Source: Gemmatimonadota bacterium (lineage in GTDB: Bacteria; Gemmatimonadota; Gemmatimonadetes; Longimicrobiales; Gaopeijiaceae). From it: a stretch of DNA of 5,131 bases. The notes under the pieces are model-generated. The model saw nothing but the letters and a program-made list of their open reading frames with translations. It did not search any database and was not told the origin of the DNA. Where the stretch lies: assembly GCA_003695865.1 (NCBI GenBank), contig RFGQ01000619.1, positions 1-5,131 of the forward strand. The letters are read 5' to 3'. This document shows positions 1 through 5,131 of this stretch, in pieces (the stretch's first letter is position 1; each line of letters opens with the position of its first letter). The position numbers and the translations under genes were made by a program.

Positions 1-498
1 CGGGCCGCCGCGCTCGACCCGCAGGGCACCGAGGGGCTCTACTGGGGCGCGGCGGCCCGTGGACGCATGGCCATGGACGCGGGGGGCGGCCGGGCGGTGC
101 GGTTGGTCGCCGAGGCGCGGGCGCTGGCCGAGCGGGTGCTGGCGGCCGATTCGCTGCACGCGGGCGCGCACCACGTGCTCGGCAAGATCGACCTCGAGAT
201 CCGCAAACTCTCGGGGCTGAAGCGCTGGCTCGGCCACCGCATGGACGGAGGCGCCGTGATCGCCGACGCGAGCTGGGAGCGCGCCCGCGCCCACCTGGAA
301 CGGGCCGTCGCGCTCGACCCCGAAGAGGTCGTCTACCGGCTCGATCTGGGCGATCTGCTCGAGCGCCGGGGCGAAAAGGAGGCGGCCGCCGCCCAGTTCG
401 AGGCGGCGCTCTCGGCCCCTCGCAGGCACCCGTTCGACGCGGCGCTGCAGGCCGAGGCCCGTGCGCGTCTGGACCGCCTGACGGGCGAGGCCCTATGA
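1..498 (+). CDS. TPR-repeat protein, RMD1-like, 5'-truncated by window edge
   Basis: The frame is open from the first base, so the true start lies upstream; 165 C-terminal residues are visible and the gene ends at TGA 496-498. The protein is alpha-helical and rich in Ala, Arg and Leu. A clear TPR unit starts near visible residue 92 (WERARAHLERAVALDPEE) and continues with a second helix pair (YRLDLGDLLERRGEKEAAAAQF). Upstream is an HHVLGKIDLEIRKLSGLKRW block at about residues 57-76, followed by a Gly-Gly turn. From memory, this arrangement (HxVLG, then LSGLKRW, then GG, then ASWE plus TPR) resembles bacterial proteins annotated as regulator of microtubule dynamics 1-like; that label is homology only and implies no microtubule role. 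It is probably a protein-protein interaction scaffold. No catalytic motif is visible. The ggt gene follows on the same strand 36 bp later, suggesting one transcript. ATG 67 and ATG 73 are internal methionines, not likely starts. Confidence 0.8.
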   Translation, partial: RAAALDPQGTEGLYWGAAARGRMAMDAGGGRAVRLVAEARALAERVLAADSLHAGAHHVLGKIDLEIRKLSGLKRWLGHRMDGGAVIADASWERARAHLERAVALDPEEVVYRLDLGDLLERRGEKEAAAAQFEAALSAPRRHPFDAALQAEARARLDRLTGEAL

Positions 499-524
499 TG
501 CCCGCCGACCCCGGGGAGAAGCGC

Positions 525-530
525 GGAGGT
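525..530 (+). promoter_or_regulatory. Shine-Dalgarno site deciding the ggt start
   Basis: GGAGGT at 525-530 closely matches the anti-Shine-Dalgarno sequence. Its GGAGG core ends 5 bases before GTG 535, which favours that start. The in-frame GTG at 529 overlaps the site itself and is unlikely to be used. GTG 544 lies 14 bases after the core, rather far. No ATG occurs in this frame before the signal peptide. Confidence 0.6.
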
Positions 531-534
531 GAAT

Positions 535-2295
535 GTGTCGAACGTGTGTGAAGTCCGTCTTTGGGGGCGCGCGGCCGGGCGGCGGGCGGCGGGCCGCAGG
601 GGCACCGGGCCCCTTGTGGGCATCGTCCTCGCGCTCGTGGCCGCGCTGCCCGCCGGTGCGCAGGCGCAGAACGGCGGGGCCGTGCGGGCGCCTCACGGCA
701 TGGTATCGTCCGAGACCGCGTGGGCCTCGGAGGTGGGCGCCGCGGTCCTCGAGGCCGGCGGCAACGCGGTCGACGCGGCCATCGCGACCGGCTTCGCGCT
801 CGCCGTGACCCATCCGGCCGCCGGCAACATCGGGGGCGGCGGCTTCATGGTGATCCGCTTCCCGGACGGCACCACCACCGCGCTCGACTTCCGCGAGCGC
901 GCCCCCGCGGCGGCTCATCCCGAGATGTTCGTCGGTCCCGACGGCGAGTACTCCTCGTCGATCCACCACAACAGCCACGTGGCGGTGGGCGTCCCGGGCA
1001 CGGTGGCGGGCTTCTGGAAGGCGCACAGGCTGTACGGCACGCGCCCCTGGGCCGAGCTCGTGACTCCGTCCGTGCGGTTGGCCGCCGACGGTTTCGAGGT
1101 GAGCGAGCGGCTCGCGCGCGGCCTGCGCGGGCTGGTGGAGGGCAAGGGTTCGGCGTATCCGGCCACGGTGGCCGCCTTCAGCGACGGTGGACGGCCGTAC
1201 GAGCCGGGTGAGGTCCTGCGGCAGCCCGACCTGGCCCGCACGCTCGAGCGCATCGCCGCCGAGGGACGCGACGGTTTCTACCGCGGCGAAACCGCGCGCC
1301 TCATCGCCGAAGAGATGCGGCGCGGTGGAGGGCTGATCACCGAAGACGACCTCGCCCGCTACCGGGCGCGCGAGCGCACGCCCATCCACGGCACCTACCG
1401 TGGCTGGGACGTGATCTCGATGCCTCCGCCCTCGTCGGGCGGCGTGGCGGTGGTCGAGATGCTCAACATCCTCGAGGGCTACGATCTGCGGAGCCTGGGC
1501 CACAACAGCGCCCCGTACCTGAACCGGTTGATCGAGGCGATGCGAATCGCCTACCGCGACCGGGCGCGCTGGCTGGCCGACCCCGACTACGCCGACGTGC
1601 CGGTGCACCGCCTCACCAGCAAGGACTACGCGGCCCGCCGGCGGGCCACGATCGAGCCCGGCCGCGCAGGACGCTCCGATCCCACCGACATCACCGAACC
1701 CGACGAGAGCCCGCAGACCACGCACTATTCGGTCGTGGACCGGGACGGCATGGCGGTGGCGGTCACCTACACGCTGGAGCAGAGCTACGGATCGGGCATC
1801 ACGGTGGCCGGTGCCGGCTTCCTGCTGAACAACGAGATGGGCGACTTCAACGCACGCCCGGGCCTGACGACCACGAGCGGACTGATCGGCACCGACCCCA
1901 ATCTCGCACGGCCGGGTCAGCGCATGCTCTCGTCGATGACACCCACGATTCTGGCGCGTGACGGTGAGCTCGTGGCCGTGATCGGCAGCCCCGGGGGCCG
2001 TACGATCATCAACACCGTGCTCCAGCTCACGCTGAACCTCGTGGACTTCGACATGTCGATCGAGGAGGCGGTGCGGGCGGGGCGCATCCACCACCAGTGG
2101 CTGCCCGACCAGGTGCGCATCGAGCAGGACGGCGTGGACGACGCCACCCGGGCGGCGCTGGAAGCGATGGGCTACCAGGTGCGTGTCGGCGGCGGGCAGG
2201 GGCTCGCTCACTCGATCATGATCGATCCCCGCACGGGCGACCGCGTGGGCATGCCCGATCCTCGCAATCCGGACGCGGCCGCCCGAGGCCACTAG
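535..2295 (+). CDS. ggt: Gamma-glutamyltranspeptidase / glutathione hydrolase precursor
   Basis: This Ntn-hydrolase cleaves the gamma-glutamyl bond of glutathione and related compounds, transferring the glutamyl group to water or an amino acid. The proenzyme cuts itself into large and small subunits. Starting at GTG 535 it is 586 residues, normal for the family. The N-terminus has an Arg-rich stretch, a hydrophobic core (about residues 26-39) and a likely signal-peptidase site after AGAQA near residue 44, so export is expected. Family landmarks: DFRERAP with substrate-binding Arg120 (E. coli Arg114); autocleavage at Gln394/Thr395 in QTTHYSVVD, with Thr395 as nucleophile (E. coli Thr391); Thr413; NNEMGDF with Glu434 and Asp437; LSSM with Ser466-Ser467; and GSPGG with Gly487-Gly488. 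Spacing from Thr395 to Gly488 matches E. coli GGT residue for residue. Odd points: Glu415 replaces E. coli Asn411 and Ser448 replaces lid Tyr444. It follows the TPR gene by 36 bp and is convergent with the DinB-family gene. Confidence 0.96.
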   Translation: MSNVCEVRLWGRAAGRRAAGRRGTGPLVGIVLALVAALPAGAQAQNGGAVRAPHGMVSSETAWASEVGAAVLEAGGNAVDAAIATGFALAVTHPAAGNIGGGGFMVIRFPDGTTTALDFRERAPAAAHPEMFVGPDGEYSSSIHHNSHVAVGVPGTVAGFWKAHRLYGTRPWAELVTPSVRLAADGFEVSERLARGLRGLVEGKGSAYPATVAAFSDGGRPYEPGEVLRQPDLARTLERIAAEGRDGFYRGETARLIAEEMRRGGGLITEDDLARYRARERTPIHGTYRGWDVISMPPPSSGGVAVVEMLNILEGYDLRSLGHNSAPYLNRLIEAMRIAYRDRARWLADPDYADVPVHRLTSKDYAARRRATIEPGRAGRSDPTDITEPDESPQTTHYSVVDRDGMAVAVTYTLEQSYGSGITVAGAGFLLNNEMGDFNARPGLTTTSGLIGTDPNLARPGQRMLSSMTPTILARDGELVAVIGSPGGRTIINTVLQLTLNLVDFDMSIEEAVRAGRIHHQWLPDQVRIEQDGVDDATRAALEAMGYQVRVGGGQGLAHSIMIDPRTGDRVGMPDPRNPDAAARGH

Positions 2296-2325
2296 GAAGG
2301 GGCGCGCGGCCGGTCGGGACCCGGC

Positions 2326-2859
2326 TCAGGCGCCGGCGAGCGCCTGCTCGACCTGGGCCAGGTGGTTCAGGTCGTGACCGGCCAGGATGCGCCGCATGAG
2401 CCCGAGCGACACCTGCACGCCTGCTCCCTCGTGCAGGCCGGTCCGCTCGAGCTCCTCGGCGGTGCGCTCGGCCCACCACGCCAGGTTCGCGGTGCGGAGC
2501 GCTTCGAGCGCGCCCAGCAGCGCGTCCGGGTCGGCGTCGCCGTGCCGCTGGGCCGTGACCCAGCGATCCTGGTCGACCCCGCCGAAGCGGGGCTCTTCGT
2601 CGGCCAGGATCGTGCGGATGCGGTAGCCGAAGATCCACTCCACGTCCAGCAGGTGACCGAGAATCTGAACCGGCGACCATCCGCCCTCCGTTCGGGGGCG
2701 GCGCCAGGCGTCGGGGTCGGCACCGGCGAGGGCGGCCCGCAGCGCGGGTACCGTGGCCGCCAGTACCTCCATGGGGTCCCGCTCGCCGAGGAGCGTGAGC
2801 TGGTTCGTCCAGAAGCCGAAGCCCTCGGGGGCGGCCTCGGGCGGTTGCGGGTCGGTCAT
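2326..2859 (-). CDS. DinB/YfiT-superfamily metal-binding protein
   Basis: This 177-residue protein has the size and pattern of the DinB-like four-helix-bundle superfamily. Its members bind a divalent metal with three histidines and include thiol-dependent S-transferases (bacillithiol and mycothiol types) and many uncharacterised proteins. The likely ligands are His69 in WSPVQILGHLLDVEW and His162 and His166 in the C-terminal GHDLNHLAQVEQAL helix. The helix-1 histidine followed by a distal HxxxH pair is the family signature. No signal peptide is seen, so it is probably cytoplasmic. The start is ATG 2859-2857, preceded by GAGG eight bases upstream. The open frame runs on to an ATG at 3036, but the added 59 residues are Pro/Arg-rich and unlike a domain, so I reject them. 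The stop lies 30 bp from the ggt stop in convergent orientation; the start faces the DUF3179 gene across 208 bp. The substrate is unknown; this is not the E. coli DNA polymerase IV also called DinB. Confidence 0.88.
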   Translation of the reverse strand: MTDPQPPEAAPEGFGFWTNQLTLLGERDPMEVLAATVPALRAALAGADPDAWRRPRTEGGWSPVQILGHLLDVEWIFGYRIRTILADEEPRFGGVDQDRWVTAQRHGDADPDALLGALEALRTANLAWWAERTAEELERTGLHEGAGVQVSLGLMRRILAGHDLNHLAQVEQALAGA

Positions 2860-2876
2860 GGTCGCGTCCTCACTCG

Positions 2877-2910
2877 GGAGTCGTTGCACGGCATCGTACG
2901 CGCCGACTCC
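2877..2910. repeat. Inverted repeat, 7-bp arms, upstream of DinB-family gene
   Basis: GGAGTCG (2877-2883) and CGACTCC (2904-2910) are perfect reverse complements separated by 20 bases. The inner arm lies 17 bases upstream of the DinB-family start codon. The left arm also overlaps a smaller dyad, ACTCGGGAGT (2872-2881). It could be an operator or a leader hairpin, but 7-bp arms in GC-rich DNA also occur by chance. Confidence 0.3.
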
Positions 2911-2978
2911 GGCAAGATGTCGTGCCCCGCGTCGCGGTGGAACACGCAGGTCGGTGCACCGAGAGGCGGCCGTGGGGC

Positions 2979-2997
2979 GTTCCGTCCCGGGCGGAAC
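2979..2997. repeat. Inverted repeat GTTCCG-N7-CGGAAC upstream of DUF3179 gene
   Basis: GTTCCG (2979-2984) and CGGAAC (2992-2997) are perfect reverse complements around the 7-base spacer TCCCGGG. The 19-bp element is sized like a dimeric repressor site and sits 70 bases upstream of the DUF3179 start, where a promoter or early leader would be. It could instead form a short hairpin. No regulator gene adjoins it. Confidence 0.35.
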
Positions 2998-3053
2998 CCT
3001 GCAGCGCGCGCCGGGAGTTGGTCTCGGTGACCCCACCTCTTCACGCGGCGACC

Positions 3054-3059
3054 AAGGAG
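3054..3059 (+). promoter_or_regulatory. Shine-Dalgarno site deciding the DUF3179 start
   Basis: AAGGAG at 3054-3059 stands 8 bases before ATG 3068. It selects this start, which gives a lipoprotein-like N-terminus. The open frame extends far upstream (to 2753), but that part overlaps the DinB-family gene antisense and lacks a comparable site. Confidence 0.75.
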
Positions 3060-3067
3060 ACCTCCCG

Positions 3068-4240
3068 ATGGGTCATCGTACGCTCAGACTGTGCGGCCTG
3101 CTGCTGCTCTCGGCCGCCATGGCCTGCACCTCGCAGCCCGACGCGGCCTCCGGCCAGGAGGGCGCACGCGGGGGCGGCGACCGTCCGGCCATCGCGGGGT
3201 GGGAGGACTGGAAGACCGACTTCGGCAAGGCCACCGTGCCGCTCGAGGAGATCACGTCCGGAGGCCCGCCGCGCGACGGCATTCCGGCGATCGACGCCCC
3301 GAAGTTCGTGAGCGTCGGCGAGGCCGACCGCTGGCTCGACGACCGCGAGCCGGTGGCGGTGGTCCGCCGGGCCGACGAGGTGAAGGCCTACCCGCTGCAG
3401 ATCCTCATCTGGCACGAGATCGTCAACGACGTGGTGGGCGGCTCGCCGGTGAGCGTGACGTTCTGTCCGCTGTGCAACACCACGCTGGCGTTCGACCGCA
3501 ACTTCGACGGGCGGGTCCTCGACTTCGGCACCACGGGGCGGCTTCGTCACTCCGACCTGGTCATGTACGACCGGCAGACGCACACCTGGTGGCAGCAGGC
3601 TACGGGGGAGGGGATCGTGGGTCTCTATGCCGGCGAGCAGCTCACCTTCGTGCCGACCCAGGTGGTGCGCTGGGCCGACGTGAAGACCGAGTGGCCCGAG
3701 GCGAAGGTGCTCTCGCGCGAGACGGGCTACGACCGGCCCTACGGCAACAACCCCTACCGCGGCTACGACAGCGGTCCGGGCCCCATCCAGCGCTTCTTCC
3801 AGTTCGGGCGGCGGGACCGCAGGCTCGAGCCCATGGAGCGGGTGGTGGCGCTCGAGCACGGTGGGGAGGCGTTGGCGTTGCCGTTCTCGCGGCTGGCCGA
3901 GCGCCGGGTCGCCGAGGTCGAGGTGGGGGGGCGCGACGTGGTGGTGTTCTGGGCGCCCGGCACGGCGAGCGCCCTGGACGACGGCTCCATCGCGCGCGGA
4001 CGCGACGTGGGGACCAGCGCCGCCTTCGAGCCGGTGGTCGACGGGCGGCGGTTGCACTTCGAACCGGCCGGCGACGGCCGTTTCCGTGACCGCGAGACCG
4101 GCACGGTGTGGTCCATCACCGGGCGGGCGCTCGAGGGTGAACTCGCCGGGCGCCAGCTCACCGAGGTCGTGCACGGGAACCACTTCTGGTTCGCCTGGGG
4201 TACCTTCCGTCCCGAAACGAAGATCTGGAACGGACGGTGA
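3068..4240 (+). CDS. DUF3179 domain-containing putative lipoprotein
   Basis: This 390-residue protein matches my recollection of the DUF3179 family, whose biochemical function is unknown. The N-terminus (MGHRTLRLCGLLLLSAAMAC) is a short basic and hydrophobic leader ending at Cys20, a plausible lipidation site, though Ala at -3 and Met at -2 make the lipobox weak. A Gly/Ala-rich linker follows to about residue 43. Family landmarks: ILIWHEIVNDVVGG (residues 112-125), VTFCPLCNTTLAFDR with a CxxC pair Cys133/Cys136, a TTGRLRHSDLVMYDRQT block with Met166 and a Trp-Trp pair (174-175), a YGNNPYRGYD block, and the C-terminal HFWFAWGTFRPETKIW (372-387). The conserved CPLC suggests metal binding or thiol redox, but neither is proven. 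The protein probably sits on the outer face of a membrane. msrB follows after 6 bp, so the two are almost certainly co-transcribed. Confidence 0.9.
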   Translation: MGHRTLRLCGLLLLSAAMACTSQPDAASGQEGARGGGDRPAIAGWEDWKTDFGKATVPLEEITSGGPPRDGIPAIDAPKFVSVGEADRWLDDREPVAVVRRADEVKAYPLQILIWHEIVNDVVGGSPVSVTFCPLCNTTLAFDRNFDGRVLDFGTTGRLRHSDLVMYDRQTHTWWQQATGEGIVGLYAGEQLTFVPTQVVRWADVKTEWPEAKVLSRETGYDRPYGNNPYRGYDSGPGPIQRFFQFGRRDRRLEPMERVVALEHGGEALALPFSRLAERRVAEVEVGGRDVVVFWAPGTASALDDGSIARGRDVGTSAAFEPVVDGRRLHFEPAGDGRFRDRETGTVWSITGRALEGELAGRQLTEVVHGNHFWFAWGTFRPETKIWNGR

Positions 4241-4246
4241 GGCGCC

Positions 4247-4717
4247 ATGGACGAGGTGCGGCGGGACCCGCTGGACACGCGCGCGCGGCCGGAGCGAGCG
4301 GAGGCGGATGATCGCGCTGCGGCCGAACTCCCCCGCGACGAGGCGGGTTGGCGGGAGCGCCTGAACCCCGAGCAGTACCGCGTGCTGCGCGAGGAGGGGA
4401 CGGAGCGGGCCTTCACCGGTGCCTACTGGAACGAGAAGCGGCCCGGCCTCTACCGCTGTGCGGGCTGCGGGACGCCCGTCTTCCGGGCCGAGGCCAAGTA
4501 CGACTCGGGCACCGGGTGGCCCAGCTTCTACGCTCCGGCGGCCGGCGACGTGGTCGAGAGCCGGCAGGATAGGCGCTTCTTCATGCGCCGCACCGAGGTG
4601 CACTGCGCCCGCTGCGGTGGACACCTGGGTCACGTGTTTCCCGACGGCCCCGAGCCCACGGGCCTGCGCTACTGCATCAACTCCGTCGCACTGGTCTTCG
4701 AGCCCGAGACGGAGTGA
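4247..4717 (+). CDS. msrB: Peptide-methionine (R)-S-oxide reductase MsrB, one-Cys type
   Basis: MsrB reduces the R-epimer of methionine sulfoxide in proteins, usually with thioredoxin as donor. The 156-residue protein has the full SelR/MsrB core: [16 protein letters not shown], the zinc site as two CxxC pairs (Cys71/Cys74 and Cys120/Cys123), [23 protein letters not shown] with His126 and His129, and RYCINSVAL with catalytic Cys143. The usual resolving cysteine in SGCGWPSF is Thr89 here. All other cysteines are zinc ligands, so this is a one-Cys enzyme, as in some bacterial and mammalian MsrB proteins. The first 30 or so residues are a charged Arg/Glu/Asp-rich extension absent from the E. coli enzyme. 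No signal peptide is seen, so it is probably cytoplasmic. GAGG (4239-4242), overlapping the DUF3179 stop, lies 4 bases before the ATG, so translation may be coupled. GTG 4256 is a possible alternative start. Confidence 0.96.
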   Translation: MDEVRRDPLDTRARPERAEADDRAAAELPRDEAGWRERLNPEQYRVLREEGTERAFTGAYWNEKRPGLYRCAGCGTPVFRAEAKYDSGTGWPSFYAPAAGDVVESRQDRRFFMRRTEVHCARCGGHLGHVFPDGPEPTGLRYCINSVALVFEPETE

Positions 4718-4724
4718 GGCCGGA

Positions 4725-4742
4725 GTGAGCCGGCCGGCTCAC
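4725..4742. terminator. Perfect 18-bp palindrome between convergent genes, possible bidirectional terminator
   Basis: GTGAGCCGGCCGGCTCAC is an exact palindrome. As RNA from either strand it folds into a 7-bp, mostly GC stem with a GGCC loop. It lies 7 bases after the msrB stop and overlaps the stop codon of the leftward beta-propeller gene, a position that fits a shared terminator. There is no T-tract on either side, so intrinsic termination is uncertain; a protein-binding site is the alternative. The left arm overlaps the second copy of a 9-bp direct repeat, CGGAGTGAG (4710-4718 and 4721-4729). Confidence 0.4.
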
Positions 4743-5131
4743 AGCGGCGGCGTCACGACCAGCAGCCCCAGCGAGATGTCGGACGCATAGACGAGTCCGC
4801 CGTGGAGCTGCGGCGCCCAGGTGAACGCGCCGCCGGGGCCGGGTGGGCGGTCGAAGAAGGTCGGCGTGTACTCGCGGCCCTGCCGCTCGAGGCGGCCCAG
4901 AAGCCGGCCGCTCACATCCAGGGCCCGCAGCCCCTGGTCGTACCAGGCCGCGTAGAGCACCTGGTTCGCCTCGTCGAGCCAGAAGTTGTGGGGGGTCTGG
5001 CCCGGCACGGCGAAAGTGGCCACCTCGCGCGGCTGCGTCAGGTCCCGCACGTCCACCACGTGCATCACGCCGATGTTCTGGAAGTCCTCCTCGCCCACGA
5101 ACACGTACCCGCCGGCCGGCCAGTACCAGGC
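4739..5131 (-). CDS. LVIVD-type beta-propeller protein, C-terminal part (5' end beyond window)
   Basis: The frame stays open to the right edge, so the N-terminus lies outside; 130 C-terminal residues are visible, ending at TGA (4741-4739). The GTG at 5104 is internal, since in-frame coding continues upstream (AWYWPAGGYVFVGEED). The visible part shows repeating beta-propeller blade signatures: YVFVGEED, then GVMHVVDVRDLTQPREVATF (residues 21-40), TPHNFWLDEANQVLYAAWYD (46-65), GLRALDVSGRLLGRL (67-81) and a closing WAPQLHGGLVYASDISLGLL (105-124). The pattern of a strand, V-D-V and 'x-x-P' resembles LVIVD-repeat proteins, which are usually secreted or surface-bound; export cannot be checked here. 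No catalytic residues are evident; the likely role is binding or structure, and the true function is unknown. It converges on msrB with only 21 bp between stop codons. Confidence 0.82.
   Translation of the reverse strand, partial: AWYWPAGGYVFVGEEDFQNIGVMHVVDVRDLTQPREVATFAVPGQTPHNFWLDEANQVLYAAWYDQGLRALDVSGRLLGRLERQGREYTPTFFDRPPGPGGAFTWAPQLHGGLVYASDISLGLLVVTPPL

Larger units (their letters stand above)
2860..3067. promoter_or_regulatory. Divergent intergenic region between DinB-family and DUF3179 genes
   Basis: These 208 bases separate two divergently transcribed genes and must contain the leftward promoter for the DinB-family gene. They probably also contain the rightward promoter for the DUF3179-msrB unit. 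I could not identify a convincing -35/-10 pair on either strand; the sequence is too GC-rich and the sigma-factor consensus for this organism is unknown. Two short inverted repeats are present (2877-2910 and 2979-2997, listed separately). No tRNA, riboswitch or convincing small ORF was recognised. Confidence 0.5.

Noticed and set aside
562..666. Twin-arginine (Tat) signal in GGT because of its RR pairs
   Set aside because: The residues after RR (G-T-G-P-L) do not match the RRxFLK pattern, and family members are normally Sec-exported. An ordinary Sec signal with a basic n-region fits.
493..2292. Long open frame of about 600 codons antisense to ggt
   Set aside because: It mirrors the ggt codons on the opposite strand. 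The translation is His/Arg/Gly-rich with no recognisable domain, as expected in GC-rich DNA, while ggt itself has full catalytic motifs.
2309..2325. GCCGG-N7-CCGGC hairpin between the ggt and DinB-family stops as a terminator
   Set aside because: The stem is only 5 bp with a 7-base loop and no T-tract; such dyads are frequent in this base composition. A terminator may still be there but the sequence does not establish it.
2860..3036. 59-residue N-terminal extension of the DinB-family protein
   Set aside because: The added sequence is Pro/Arg-rich and disordered, covers the divergent promoter region, and the internal ATG at 2859 has a suitable ribosome site and begins the normal-sized domain.
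2753..3067. 105-residue N-terminal extension of the DUF3179 protein
   Set aside because: It overlaps the DinB-family gene antisense and would bury the leader and its AAGGAG site; ATG 3068 explains a lipoprotein start.
3041..4633. Long open frame of about 530 codons antisense to DUF3179 and msrB
   Set aside because: It spans two well-supported genes and their junction, has low-complexity His/Pro/Arg/Gly composition and no domain pattern.

Overview
The window is a stretch of very GC-rich bacterial DNA, densely coded and with strong G/C preference at third codon positions. It carries five protein genes and no RNA genes, insertion sequences, CRISPR arrays or phage genes that I can see. The gene content is a gamma-glutamyltransferase with an export signal, a DUF3179 lipoprotein, an LVIVD-type beta-propeller and an RMD1-like TPR protein. 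With the base composition, this fits a Gemmatimonadota-like or similar GC-rich environmental bacterium; that assignment is inference, since no marker gene is present. It reads as ordinary chromosome, not an accessory island.

Layout. (1) 1-498, plus strand: the C-terminal part of a TPR protein whose start lies outside the window. (2) 535-2295, plus: a complete gamma-glutamyltranspeptidase precursor (ggt), 36 bp downstream of the TPR gene and probably co-transcribed with it. (3) 2326-2859, minus: a DinB/YfiT-superfamily metal-binding four-helix protein, convergent with ggt. (4) 2860-3067: a 208-bp divergent intergenic region that should hold the promoters of the flanking genes and contains two short inverted repeats. 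(5) 3068-4240, plus: a DUF3179 putative lipoprotein. (6) 4247-4717, plus: methionine-(R)-sulfoxide reductase B (msrB), 6 bp downstream and almost certainly in the same transcript. (7) 4725-4742: a perfect 18-bp palindrome between convergent genes. (8) 4739-5131, minus: the C-terminal part of a secreted-type LVIVD beta-propeller protein, open at the right edge.

How the genes may work together. Two short transcription units run rightward (TPR-ggt and DUF3179-msrB), with single genes on the opposite strand. A loose thiol/redox theme can be drawn: GGT cleaves gamma-glutamyl thiols such as glutathione, some DinB-superfamily proteins are thiol S-transferases, and MsrB repairs oxidised methionine. 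Only the DUF3179-msrB pairing is supported by tight spacing. The points most worth checking are that pairing, a coupled change of two lid-gating residues in GGT, a one-cysteine MsrB, and the palindrome. I found no convincing evidence of a new multi-gene system.
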